DNA of 64,000 nucleotides, taken from Acidimicrobiia bacterium. GTDB lineage: Bacteria; Actinomycetota; Acidimicrobiia; Spongiisociales; UBA11373. The translations under genes were made by a program, and so were the position numbers. Location: assembly GCA_030584185.1 (NCBI GenBank), contig CP129495.1, positions 1,205,628-1,269,627 of the forward strand, read 5' to 3'. The first letter of the stretch is position 1. Every line of letters starts with the position of its first letter. The notes under the pieces were generated by a model. The model was not told the origin of the DNA. It saw nothing but the letters and a program-made list of their open reading frames with translations, and did no database searches. This document shows positions 53,092 through 63,801 of the stretch, piece after piece.

Positions 53092-54636
53092 ATGAACGAC
53101 GGCTTCTGGCAGAAGGCGTGGCAGTTCGCTCTGCTGTTCGCCGTGATCGCCATGCTGGCGGCATCGATAGTCGTCCAGCAGGGTGACCTGTCCCGGGCCG
53201 ACGTGCGCGAGATGATCGCCGAAGAGGGGCTCGGCGGGGACGGGGGCGGCAGCGATGCCTACCCGTCCGACCGGGACATCCGGCCCGTACTTACCCCCAT
53301 CGCGCAGCTCACGGCTGCGCCCGACGACGAAATCCACGCCACGTACGCGCCGAACGTCCCACCAGCAGCAGACCGCTCGGAGCAGCGGATCTGGCAAGTC
53401 CACATCGAATCGATCGAAGGAGTGTGCCCCCTCGACCCGGCAAGCGGGGTGACCACCACGATGTGGGGGTTCCGACTCGCCGGCGACGACGAGGTCGTCT
53501 GCGGATCGCCGGGACCGGTCCTGAGAGGCCGGGTCGGAGACGTGGTCGAGATCACGCTCACCAACCTCGACGGGAACACCAACCCGCACAACATCGACTT
53601 CCACGCCGTGACCGGCATGGGTGGTGGCGCCGAGGCGCTCAGCGTGAACCCGGGAGAGTCGGCCACGATCCAGATCAGGCTCCTGTACCCGGGCGCATTC
53701 ATGTACCACTGCGCCTACGGCGACGTGCCGGTTCACATCGCTCACGGGATGTACGGCATGTTCATCGTCGACCCGGAGACACCGCTGCCGGCGGTGGATC
53801 ACGAGTGGGCGATCATGCAGTCGGAGTGGTACGTCGGCGAACCCGATGCCAGCGGCTTCGCCTCCATGGATCGGGCGGCGATGTTGGCCGAGGAGCCGAG
53901 GTACGTCACCTTCAATGGCCGCACCGACGCACTCACCGGTGACAACACCCTGGAGATGGAGGTGGGCGAGGAGGCGAGGATCTACTTCGTCAACCAGGGG
54001 CTCAATCTGAGCTCCAACTTCCACCCGATCGGATCCCACTGGGACGTGGTGTATCCGGAGGCGGCCACCCACCCTGCCAACCCCGTGATCCGGGGCTCGC
54101 AGTCGACGCTGGTGGTGGCCGGAGGCGGTACGGTGGTCGAGGTCGACGCCCTGGTGCCTTCCACGATGATCCTCGTGGACCACGCCCTGGTGCGAACCTT
54201 CTACAAGGGCGCCATCGGCACCATCGTGGTCTCGGGGGACGAGCAGCCGGAACTGTTCGGCGTCCTCGAGGCGGGATCGGGAGGCGAAGGCGGCCACGAC
54301 ATGACCAGCGACACGACTGTTGCGCCGGCGGATGGCGCTCAGGTGGTCATCCCGAGCGGCGCCTGGGATCCCGCCAACGCAGCCAGTGCCTACGACCCGA
54401 TCGAGATCACAGTCGAGGCGGGCACCACGGTGACCTGGACCAACGACGACACGATGGTGCACACGGTCACATCCGGCAGTTCGGACGGCTCGATCGGCTC
54501 GCCTGACGGCTTGTTCGACTCCGGCTTCCTGAACCCGGGAGACACCTTCTCCTTCACGTTCACCACGCCGGGGACCTACGAGTACTACTGCACCCCCCAC
54601 CCGTGGATGCGGGCTCGGGTGACGGTCACCGAGTAG
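53092..54636 (+). CDS. nirK: Copper nitrite reductase NirK with extra C-terminal cupredoxin domain
   Basis: 514 residues. N-terminal membrane anchor (FALLFAVIAMLAASIVV). Two cupredoxin domains hold all expected ligands: His166 (type 1) with Asp169 and His171 (type 2) in PHNIDFHAV, His206-Cys207 in MYHCAYGDVPVHIAHGM with His215 and Met220, a His in SNFHPIGSHWDVVY, and a domain-2 type 2 His in LVDHALVRTFYKG. After a linker, residues about 420-514 form a third cupredoxin with its own type 1 site (HTVTSG and YYCTPHPWM), a possible built-in electron donor. It reduces nitrite to nitric oxide outside the membrane. ATG 53092 follows aaaggagaagcaagaca. Confidence 0.9.
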   Translation: MNDGFWQKAWQFALLFAVIAMLAASIVVQQGDLSRADVREMIAEEGLGGDGGGSDAYPSDRDIRPVLTPIAQLTAAPDDEIHATYAPNVPPAADRSEQRIWQVHIESIEGVCPLDPASGVTTTMWGFRLAGDDEVVCGSPGPVLRGRVGDVVEITLTNLDGNTNPHNIDFHAVTGMGGGAEALSVNPGESATIQIRLLYPGAFMYHCAYGDVPVHIAHGMYGMFIVDPETPLPAVDHEWAIMQSEWYVGEPDASGFASMDRAAMLAEEPRYVTFNGRTDALTGDNTLEMEVGEEARIYFVNQGLNLSSNFHPIGSHWDVVYPEAATHPANPVIRGSQSTLVVAGGGTVVEVDALVPSTMILVDHALVRTFYKGAIGTIVVSGDEQPELFGVLEAGSGGEGGHDMTSDTTVAPADGAQVVIPSGAWDPANAASAYDPIEITVEAGTTVTWTNDDTMVHTVTSGSSDGSIGSPDGLFDSGFLNPGDTFSFTFTTPGTYEYYCTPHPWMRARVTVTE

Positions 54637-54656
54637 GGGCGACAGACCGTCGAGAG

Positions 54657-54686
54657 TGCGGCCCGGGCCCGATGGCCCGGGCCGCA
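54657..54686 (+). terminator. Terminator after nirK
   Basis: Perfect 13-bp stem TGCGGCCCGGGCC / GGCCCGGGCCGCA with loop cgat, 20 bp after the stop codon. Confidence 0.7.
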
Positions 54687-54697
54687 TCGCGTCGGCG

Positions 54698-54703
54698 TAA
54701 CCT
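54698..54703 (+). promoter_or_regulatory. -10 box TAACCT for the amidohydrolase
   Basis: TAACCT is 6 nt before the ATG at 54710. Confidence 0.5.
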
Positions 54704-54709
54704 CACGCC

Positions 54710-55921
54710 ATGACCCGCACGCTCTTCACCAACTGCAGCATCTTCGACGGCAGCGGCAGCGATCCGGCGCCTGGCGACCTGGTCGTGTCCGAGGGACGGA
54801 TCCTCGAGGTGGGGACCGGGCTCGACGGCGACGAATCGATAGACCTGGGCGGCCGCACGCTCCTGCCGGGTCTGTTCGACTGCCACGTCCACGTGATGAT
54901 CTCCCACATCAACCTGTTCGCCTTGATGCAGCGTCCGTTCTCGCTCGGATTCTACGAGGCGGCCGCCAACCTGAAGGCGACGCTCGAGGCGGGGATCACC
55001 ACGGTGCGCGATGCCGGCGGGGCCGACCTCGGAGTCAAGGCCGCCGTAGACGGTGGTCTGATCCCCGGGCCGCGCATGCAGATCTCGCTGGGGATGCTCA
55101 GCCAGACCGGCGGTCATGGTGACGGGTGGCTTCCCTCCGGCCAGCGCCTCCACCTCCTCCAGGCGCATCCCGGTGTTCCGGCGACGATCGTGGACGGGCC
55201 CGAGGAGATGCGCCAGAAGGTGCGCCAGCTGATCTCGATGGGGGCGGATGTGATCAAGGTGGCCACTTCGGGCGGTGTGCTGTCACCGCGCGATGATCCG
55301 CGCCACGCCCACTTCACCCCGGAGGAGCTGTCGGCGCTGGTGGAGACGGCCACCGGCCTGGGCCGATGGGTGATGGCCCACGCCCAGGCCTACGAGGGCA
55401 TCAAGAACGCCGTTCGCTCCGGTATCCGATCCATCGAGCACGGCATCTACCTCGACGACGAGGCCATCGGCCTCATGCTGGAGCGGGGGACCTTCCTGGT
55501 CCCCACACTGGTCGCCCCAACCGGGGTGATCCGTGCCGCCGAGGCGGGTGCAGCCATTCCCGAGGAGTCGGTGCGCAAGGCGCGCGACGTGATCGAGACC
55601 CATCGCGACTCGTTCCGCAGGGCAGTGGAGGCCGGGGTGAAGGTGGCGATGGGCACCGACAGCGGGGTCACGCCACATGGCGAGAACCTCGACGAGCTGG
55701 TTCTGATGGAGGAAGGCGGTATGACCCCCGCCCAGGTGCTGGCGGCGACCACATCGGTTGCGGCCGAGTGCATGGACGTGGCCACCGATCGGGGCACGAT
55801 CGCTCCCGGGATGCGCGCCGACCTGACGGTGGTCGACGGCGACCCCTATCAGCTGGCCGGGCTGCGGGCCCGCATCGCCGCCGTGTTCAAGGACGGAAGC
55901 CTGGTCGCCGGCGCCGTCTGA
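54710..55921 (+). CDS. Metal-dependent amidohydrolase (prolidase/imidazolonepropionase-like group)
   Basis: 403 residues. Amidohydrolase barrel with DCHVHV (metal ligands), the likely carboxylated Lys in DVIKVATSGGV, VMAHAQAYEGI and IEHGIYLD His residues, and the final Asp in MGTDSGVTPHG. The close group includes Xaa-Pro dipeptidases and organophosphate hydrolases. Secretion signals are absent. Leaderless start at 54710. The substrate is not evident from its neighbours. Confidence 0.88.
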   Translation: MTRTLFTNCSIFDGSGSDPAPGDLVVSEGRILEVGTGLDGDESIDLGGRTLLPGLFDCHVHVMISHINLFALMQRPFSLGFYEAAANLKATLEAGITTVRDAGGADLGVKAAVDGGLIPGPRMQISLGMLSQTGGHGDGWLPSGQRLHLLQAHPGVPATIVDGPEEMRQKVRQLISMGADVIKVATSGGVLSPRDDPRHAHFTPEELSALVETATGLGRWVMAHAQAYEGIKNAVRSGIRSIEHGIYLDDEAIGLMLERGTFLVPTLVAPTGVIRAAEAGAAIPEESVRKARDVIETHRDSFRRAVEAGVKVAMGTDSGVTPHGENLDELVLMEEGGMTPAQVLAATTSVAAECMDVATDRGTIAPGMRADLTVVDGDPYQLAGLRARIAAVFKDGSLVAGAV

Positions 55922-56049
55922 GAGGTTCCGAAGTCCGATGTATGCAGCGCCGACGCTATCGTGGCGCCCTGAACAAGCGACTCCGGAGAGCCACTCCCGT
56001 GGAAGAACACACGATCGCACGGCGTGCCACACGCCGTCCCGAAGGGGCC

Positions 56050-56523
56050 ATGTCGGTGCTGGCAGTTTCTGATGCGCCGTGCATCCGCACCGAGATCCTG
56101 CACTTTCGCACCAACACAGGCAACGAGTTCTGGGATCTGACCGAGATCACACGCGAGGTCGTCGCCCGCAGCGGCGTCCGCCATGGTCAGGTGACCGTCC
56201 ACACGCCTCACACCACCACCACGATCGTCCTCAACGAGTCCGAGACCGGATTCTTGAACGACTTCCGGCGGATGATCGACGGGATGATCCCTGTCGAGGG
56301 TTACTACGAGCACGACGACCACACCCTGCGCACCGAGAACCTGCAGGAGGACGAGTTCCTCAACGGCCACGCCCACTGCCGGCAGATGCTGGTGGGATCG
56401 GCCAGCGTCACCATTCCGGTGGTCGACGGCGAGGTGCTCCTCGGCACCTGGCAGAAGGTGCTGTTCGGAGAGTTCGACCAGGCGCGGGAGCGCCGTGTGG
56501 TGGTTCACGCCCAGGGAGTGTGA
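56050..56523 (+). CDS. YjbQ family protein (UPF0047)
   Basis: 157 residues. Family signs are FRTNTGNEFWDLTEITREVV, VTVHTPHTTTTIVLNE, GHAHCRQMLVGSASVTIPV and GTWQKVLFGEFDQARER. Members have weak thiamine-phosphate synthase activity, but the physiological role is open. ATG 56050 is used; the frame continues upstream to about 55957, where TATCGT-N6-CTG gives a possible leaderless start with a poor start codon. It probably has its own promoter. Confidence 0.87.
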   Translation: MSVLAVSDAPCIRTEILHFRTNTGNEFWDLTEITREVVARSGVRHGQVTVHTPHTTTTIVLNESETGFLNDFRRMIDGMIPVEGYYEHDDHTLRTENLQEDEFLNGHAHCRQMLVGSASVTIPVVDGEVLLGTWQKVLFGEFDQARERRVVVHAQGV

Positions 56524-59175
<2,652 letters not shown>

Positions 59176-59186
<11 letters not shown>

Positions 59187-59200
59187 GCCACGATCGCCGG
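59176..59200 (+). terminator. Weak hairpin around the purB stop codon
   Basis: CCGGCGA / TCGCCGG arms of 7 bp with an 11-nt loop holding the stop codon; possible attenuating terminator. Confidence 0.35.
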
Positions 59201-59246
59201 ACGGGGTGCACCCCCGGCTTCGAGGACACGACGGCGGAAGCCGCTG

Positions 59247-60128
59247 ATGCCCGACCCGATGCATCGACGGGCGGTGGTCCTGGCGCTCGTCGTGACCGTC
59301 CTGTGGTCCTCCTCCTGGGTGATCATCAAGCTGGGGATGGACGACCAGGGCCTGCGCCCCATCACCTTCGCCGGTCTTCGCTACTCCGCCGCCGCCCTGG
59401 TGCTGCTCGGAGTGACCGCCAGCCGGCCGGCGGCCCGCGCCGCGATGAGGGCGGTAGGCCGGTCCGAGATGCTGACCCTGATCACCCTGGGGGTGGTGCT
59501 CTACGCCGTGGCGCAGAGTGCCCAGTTCATAGCCCTCGACCTCCAACCGGCTGCCTCCACCGGGCTGGTCCTGGCCATGACCCCACTGCTGGTGATGGCC
59601 GCCTCGCAGCGTTCCCTCGCCGAGGCTCCGGCGCGCAGGCATCTCGCCGGCGGCGTGCTGGTGGCCATCGGAGCGGTTCTCTACTTCTCGGGAGCGCTCG
59701 AGGCGACCGGACCGGGCATGGCGGCAGCCATGGTGTGCCTTGCAGCCAACGCAGTGGGTTCGCTGTTGGGACGATCGGCCAACCGGGCCCATCACACCTC
59801 GCCGCTGGTGGTCACCACCGTCTCCATGTCGGTGGGGGCGATCCTCATGCTGGGTGCCGGGATCGGCCTCGAGGGTGTGCCTTCCCTCAGCGCCGTCGGG
59901 GTGCTCATGATCCTGTGGCTGGCGGTGGTCAACACGGCGCTCGGCTTCACCCTCTGGAACGCATCGCTGCGCCACCTCACCGCCGGCGAGTCGGCAGTCA
60001 TCAACAACACCATGCTGGTGCAGATCGCAGTCGCCGCCTGGATCTTCCTCGAAGAGGTGCCGGGACCGCTACAGGTCGCCGGGATCCTGCTGGTCACCTA
60101 CGGGGTGGTCCACAGCCAGCGCGGCTGA
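59247..60128 (+). CDS. EamA-family (DMT) transporter
   Basis: 293 residues with ten hydrophobic segments in two EamA repeats (VVTVLWSSSWVIIKLGM, then RPITFAGLRYSAAALVLL; second repeat ends TALGFTLWNASLRHL and VINNTMLVQIAVAAWIFLEE). Probably exports a small metabolite. The 3' end overlaps by 60 bp the convergent SURF1 gene. No clear Shine-Dalgarno sequence precedes ATG 59247; ATG 59259 (second Met) is also possible. Confidence 0.87.
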   Translation: MPDPMHRRAVVLALVVTVLWSSSWVIIKLGMDDQGLRPITFAGLRYSAAALVLLGVTASRPAARAAMRAVGRSEMLTLITLGVVLYAVAQSAQFIALDLQPAASTGLVLAMTPLLVMAASQRSLAEAPARRHLAGGVLVAIGAVLYFSGALEATGPGMAAAMVCLAANAVGSLLGRSANRAHHTSPLVVTTVSMSVGAILMLGAGIGLEGVPSLSAVGVLMILWLAVVNTALGFTLWNASLRHLTAGESAVINNTMLVQIAVAAWIFLEEVPGPLQVAGILLVTYGVVHSQRG

Positions 60129-60794
60129 GCGGATCGTCTTGCGCAGCAGGATCGGGTAACCGACCACGACCACTCCAGCAAACAGGAACCACTGCACCGC
60201 ATAGGCGATGTGGGGACCCAAGGCGATCTCGGGGGTGGGAGGCAGCAGCGGCGCAACGCCCTCGCCGCCCACCTCGGTGGCGAGCAGCAGATAGCCGTCG
60301 AGAAGCAGGTACGAGGCGAACGGCTGCACGATCCACGGGTCGATTCGCCGCACCACTTCGCGCAGGCCGCCGGGATCGTCGCTTCCCTTCTCGGCGGGCC
60401 ACAGCGTTCCCTCGATGGTGAGCACGCCCTCGGGTGGACCGGGCATGTCGGCTCCTGCAGGGATCCACCCCCTGTCGACCAGCACCCCGAACCCGTCGGC
60501 GAACACGAACGGGGTGAGCACATGGTGGCCCGACACCCCCTGGCGGGAACGCAACACCGAGACCTGCAGGGCGGCGTCGAAGGCCCCGGTGGCGTAGACC
60601 CGCTGGTACGCCGCCTCCTCCACCTGCTCGATGGGGGTGGGCGCCACATCCTGGGCGGAGGCGACCTGGTCCCGAATGGCCACCTTCTCGGCGTGGCGAT
60701 CCAACTGCCACAGCCCGAGATCGACGAACCCGACGACGGCGATCACCGCCAGGAGGTGACCGACCAGCCACACCGGCCGCAGGAGGACCTTCAT
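60069..60794 (-). CDS. SURF1 family cytochrome oxidase assembly protein
   Basis: 241 residues. TM1 near the start (AVIAVVGFVDLGLWQLDRHAEK), the periplasmic domain with VYATGAFD, VLVDRGWIPAG and PHIAYAVQWFLFAGVVVVGY as TM2. It helps insertion of heme into cytochrome c oxidase. ATG 60794 is 6 nt from TACGAT on the minus strand. It overlaps the EamA gene end by 60 bp. Confidence 0.9.
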   Translation of the reverse strand: MKVLLRPVWLVGHLLAVIAVVGFVDLGLWQLDRHAEKVAIRDQVASAQDVAPTPIEQVEEAAYQRVYATGAFDAALQVSVLRSRQGVSGHHVLTPFVFADGFGVLVDRGWIPAGADMPGPPEGVLTIEGTLWPAEKGSDDPGGLREVVRRIDPWIVQPFASYLLLDGYLLLATEVGGEGVAPLLPPTPEIALGPHIAYAVQWFLFAGVVVVGYPILLRKTIRSAALAVDHPVGDQQDPGDL

Positions 60795-60800
60795 GAAGGG

Positions 60801-60806
60801 ATCGTA
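60801..60806 (-). promoter_or_regulatory. -10 box TACGAT for SURF1
   Basis: TACGAT on the minus strand is 6 nt before the ATG at 60794. Confidence 0.5.
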
Positions 60807-60845
60807 TTGGTCGAGAGACCCCGGCGGTCGTCGGGGTGGAGCGGA

Positions 60846-61637
60846 TCAGCCGGCAGTGTCGGCCTCCTTCGGCGCCTCGATCAGCAAGCCCTGCAGGGCA
60901 TGGCCTACGAGGCCCTGGTGGTCGAAGAGACGGCTCTGTGCCAGGCCGATGCCGCCTGCGAGATCGGTGCGCGAGTCAAGGCACACCCACTCGCCCACCG
61001 CCGGGCGCAGCAGATGGACGCTGAGGTCGCCGTTGATGAACAGCCAGGTCCAGGGGACCACCCGGCTCATGCCGTTGCCGAAATCGGAGAGCGCCGCCAC
61101 CCGTTGCAGCGGTGAGGGCTCCTCCCCGGCGAAGAGAGGCCTCATCAGGCGCATCCATACGGTGGCGGGACCGGTCTCGTAGAAGTCCCCGGCGACGAAT
61201 CGGGCCTCAACCGCCCTGCTGTGGAACCACTCGCCGTCCTCCTGCCTGATCCGGTACGGCGCAAGACCCTCCGGGTCGGGTGGCACCGGGAGCGACGGGT
61301 GCTCCGGGACCGACACCTCCTTGGACCGGATCCGCAGCGCCGATGCCCGGGCCATCTCGTCGTCGTCCACCAGCAGCGATGCCTCGACAACCTGGATCCG
61401 CCTGCCGTCGCGCACCACCCGGGTGGCGACCCGCATCGGCCGTGTCGGCACAGGGCGCATGATGTCGACGGTGAGCCTGGTCACCGTCATCTCCACGACG
61501 GCGGGAACCCTCTCCACCGCTCGGGCGAACAGCGCCGCCACCGGCCCCCCGTGCAGGGCGTCCTCGTACCAGCCGGCGCGGGCGATGGGCGTGGGAACAC
61601 AGACTTCGCCGTCGACCTCGAAGACGGCCCCGCTCAC
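60846..61637 (-). CDS. Acyl-CoA thioesterase family protein (double hot-dog, TesB-like)
   Basis: 263 residues. First hot-dog: PTPIARAGWYEDALHGGPVAALFARAVE, then VTRLTVDIMRPVP. Second: WMRLMRPLFAGEE, then PWTWLFINGDLSVHLLRPAVGEWVCLDSRT. It probably hydrolyses acyl-CoA. GTG 61637 overlaps the stop of the acyl-CoA dehydrogenase gene (GTGA), so the two act on the same acyl-CoA pathway. The longer frame upstream is rejected. Confidence 0.85.
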   Translation of the reverse strand: MSGAVFEVDGEVCVPTPIARAGWYEDALHGGPVAALFARAVERVPAVVEMTVTRLTVDIMRPVPTRPMRVATRVVRDGRRIQVVEASLLVDDDEMARASALRIRSKEVSVPEHPSLPVPPDPEGLAPYRIRQEDGEWFHSRAVEARFVAGDFYETGPATVWMRLMRPLFAGEEPSPLQRVAALSDFGNGMSRVVPWTWLFINGDLSVHLLRPAVGEWVCLDSRTDLAGGIGLAQSRLFDHQGLVGHALQGLLIEAPKEADTAG

Positions 61638-62848
61638 ACCGGCTCCGCGAAACGTCGCAGCTCGCGCCGGGCCACCGACCGGTTGTGCACCTCGTCGGGC
61701 CCGTCGGCGATGGAGAGGCTGCGGGCATGGGCGTACAGCTCGGCGAGGGGGAACACCTGGCTCACCCCGGCGCCGCCGAGCGTCTGGATTGCCCGGTCGA
61801 TCACCCAGGCGGCCATGCGGGGCACCACCACCTTGATGGCGGCGATCTCGATGCGAGCACCCTTGACCCCGACGGTGTCGATCAGCCAGGCGGTCTTCAG
61901 GACCAGGAGCCGGGCCTGCTCGATGCGGATGCGCGACTCGGCGATCCAGTCCTGGACCACCCCGTGCTCGGCGATCGGCCGGCCGAAGGTGCTGCGCCGC
62001 AGGGCGCGCCGGCACATGATGTCGAAGGCCCGCTCGGCCATCCCGATGAGGCGCATGCAGTGGTGGATCCGGCCGGGCCCGAGGCGCGCCTGGGCGATGG
62101 CGAACCCGCCACCCTCCTCACCCAGCAGGTTCTCCTTGGGGACCCGGACGTCGTCGTAGTGGATCTCGGGGTGCCCGCCCCGCTCGTGGTACCCGAACAC
62201 CGACATGTCCCGGAGCACCTTCACGCCGGGGGCGTCCATGGGCACCAGCACCATGCTCTGGCGGTGGTAGGGGTCGGCGTCGGGGTTGGTCACCCCCATC
62301 ACGATCGCCACCTTGCAGCGCGGGGACATGGCCCCGCTCGACCACCACTTGGTCCCCTGGATCACGTAGTAATCGCCATCGGACTCGATCCGACAGGCGA
62401 TGTTGGTGGCATCCGACGAGGCCACCGCCGGCTCGGTCATCGAGAAACAGGAGCGGATCTCGCCTTCGAGCAGGGGCTCCAGCCATCGTTCCTGCTGGTC
62501 CCGGGTCCCGAACATGGCGAGGATCTCCATGTTCCCGGTGTCGGGGGCGGAGCAGTTGGTCGCCTCGGGAGCCAGGTAGGGGCTCCAGCCGGAGATCTCC
62601 GCAAGCGGGGCGTACTCGAGCACCGAGAGCCCGGCGCCACGGGGATCGTGGGGAAGGAACATGTTCCACAGCCGGCGGCGGCGGGCCTCCTGCTTCAGTT
62701 CGACCAGGACCGGGGGGATGTCATGCGGATCGGCGGCCGCAGCCACCTCCGTCTGGTATCTGGTCTCGGCGGGAAGGATCGCCTCGTCCAGGAACGCCTT
62801 CATGCGGTCCTGCCACTCCTGCGCCCTGGCATCGAATCCGAACTCCAC
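61634..62848 (-). CDS. Acyl-CoA dehydrogenase (ACAD10/11-like)
   Basis: 404 residues. N-terminal helical domain (FLDEAILPAETRYQTEV), middle beta domain with CFSMTEPAVASSDATN and GTKWWSSGAMSP, and a C-terminal helical domain with QARLGPGRIHHCMRLIG, RSTFGRPIAEHGVVQD, QTLGGAGVSQ and a final LSIADGPDEVHNRSVAR. FAD-dependent desaturation of an acyl-CoA. GTG 62848 follows gggaggg. The reading frame extends far upstream to 63622 but antisense to the rhomboid gene, so it is rejected. Confidence 0.9.
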   Translation of the reverse strand: MEFGFDARAQEWQDRMKAFLDEAILPAETRYQTEVAAAADPHDIPPVLVELKQEARRRRLWNMFLPHDPRGAGLSVLEYAPLAEISGWSPYLAPEATNCSAPDTGNMEILAMFGTRDQQERWLEPLLEGEIRSCFSMTEPAVASSDATNIACRIESDGDYYVIQGTKWWSSGAMSPRCKVAIVMGVTNPDADPYHRQSMVLVPMDAPGVKVLRDMSVFGYHERGGHPEIHYDDVRVPKENLLGEEGGGFAIAQARLGPGRIHHCMRLIGMAERAFDIMCRRALRRSTFGRPIAEHGVVQDWIAESRIRIEQARLLVLKTAWLIDTVGVKGARIEIAAIKVVVPRMAAWVIDRAIQTLGGAGVSQVFPLAELYAHARSLSIADGPDEVHNRSVARRELRRFAEPV

Positions 62849-62925
62849 TGATTCCCTCCCGGGGGGTCGGGGTGAGTGTAAGGGCAGCCCCGCCGGGGAA
62901 GGTCGTGTCGCCGCGCGCTGCCCGT

Positions 62926-62931
62926 TAGGGT
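62926..62931 (+). promoter_or_regulatory. -10 box TAGGGT for the rhomboid gene
   Basis: TAGGGT is 7 nt before the GTG at 62939. Confidence 0.45.
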
Positions 62932-62938
62932 TCCGCCG

Positions 62939-63760
62939 GTGACCGCCACCCCGCCCGCCACCTGCTACCGCCACCCAGATCGCGCCACCAGGCTCTCCTG
63001 CTCGTCCTGTGGAAGACCGATCTGCGTCGAATGCTCGCGCGACTCGGCGGTGGGACAGAAGTGCCCAGAGTGTGCCGCCCCCGAGGGGAGGCATCGCGTC
63101 GTGACCGCCGCCCAGATGCGGGGCCGGCGGGCGGCGCCGGTCGCCTTTGGCCTGATCGCAGTCAACGCCGCCATCTACCTGCTGGGACAGATCGACCCCG
63201 AACTGGGCCGCCGGATGTTCGCCGAGGGCGCCCAGCACCCGGCCCTCATCGACTCCGGGGAGTGGTGGCGCGCTCTCACCGCCGTGTTCCTGCACGGCAG
63301 TCTCACCCACGTGTTGTTCAACATGTGGGCGCTCTACCTGTTCGGTCCTGCCCTCGAGATCCGCTTCGGCTCGGCGGCGTTCGGGGCGATGTACCTCGCC
63401 TCCGGGCTGGGCGGCAGCGCCGTCTACCACCTGGTGGGTAGGGAGGCGTTCGCCGTCGGCGCTTCGGGGGCCATCTTCGGGCTGATGGGGGCCCTGCTCG
63501 CATCCACCTACCGGCAGCGGCACACTCCGGCCGGACGGGCCGTCTTCTCCCAGCTGACGATGCTGCTCGCCATCAACCTGCTGATTCCGGCGATCGTCCC
63601 CAACGTCGCCTGGGAGGCCCACCTGGGCGGGTTGCTGGCCGGCGCCCTCATCGCCTCGGGGTGGGACCGCCTCCCCATCTCCGGTCCGGGCGCCACGACG
63701 CGCCGGGTCGCCGTGGCGGTGGCGGTGGCGGTGGTGGCGATCGCCGTCATCCTGCTCTGA
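62939..63760 (+). CDS. Rhomboid family intramembrane protease with N-terminal zinc-binding domain
   Basis: 273 residues. Residues 1-48 hold a Cys/His cluster (CYRHPDRATRLSCSSCGRP, then ICVECSR and CPEC), a B-box-like zinc finger. The rhomboid core follows with about six TM segments: HGSLTHVLFNMWALYLFG, catalytic Ser in GASGAIFGLMGALLAS, and the His in WEAHLGGLLAGALIA. It cleaves membrane proteins within the bilayer. Leaderless GTG start at 62939. The zinc domain may bind protein partners on the cytoplasmic side. Confidence 0.9.
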   Translation: MTATPPATCYRHPDRATRLSCSSCGRPICVECSRDSAVGQKCPECAAPEGRHRVVTAAQMRGRRAAPVAFGLIAVNAAIYLLGQIDPELGRRMFAEGAQHPALIDSGEWWRALTAVFLHGSLTHVLFNMWALYLFGPALEIRFGSAAFGAMYLASGLGGSAVYHLVGREAFAVGASGAIFGLMGALLASTYRQRHTPAGRAVFSQLTMLLAINLLIPAIVPNVAWEAHLGGLLAGALIASGWDRLPISGPGATTRRVAVAVAVAVVAIAVILL

Positions 63761-63789
63761 GCGGACGGGCGTTCACCACCGCAGAGGCG

Positions 63790-63795
63790 TACCCT
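63790..63795 (+). promoter_or_regulatory. -10 box TACCCT for the last gene
   Basis: TACCCT is 6 nt before the GTG at 63802. Confidence 0.45.
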
Positions 63796-63801
63796 CGCGT
63801 C

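Noticed and set aside
53092-54636. Laccase-type multicopper oxidase instead of nitrite reductase
   Set aside because: The ligand pattern is that of NirK (PHNxDFHA, HC...H...M, domain-2 His), without the HCH trinuclear motifs of laccases.
55957-56049. Leaderless CTG start for YjbQ
   Set aside because: TATCGT-N6-CTG fits the spacing, but CTG starts are rare and the added 30 residues are basic and not family-like; kept only as a remark.
61634-63622. Acyl-CoA dehydrogenase extended by about 260 N-terminal residues
   Set aside because: The extension is antisense to the rhomboid gene and not family-like; GTG 62848 has a Shine-Dalgarno sequence.
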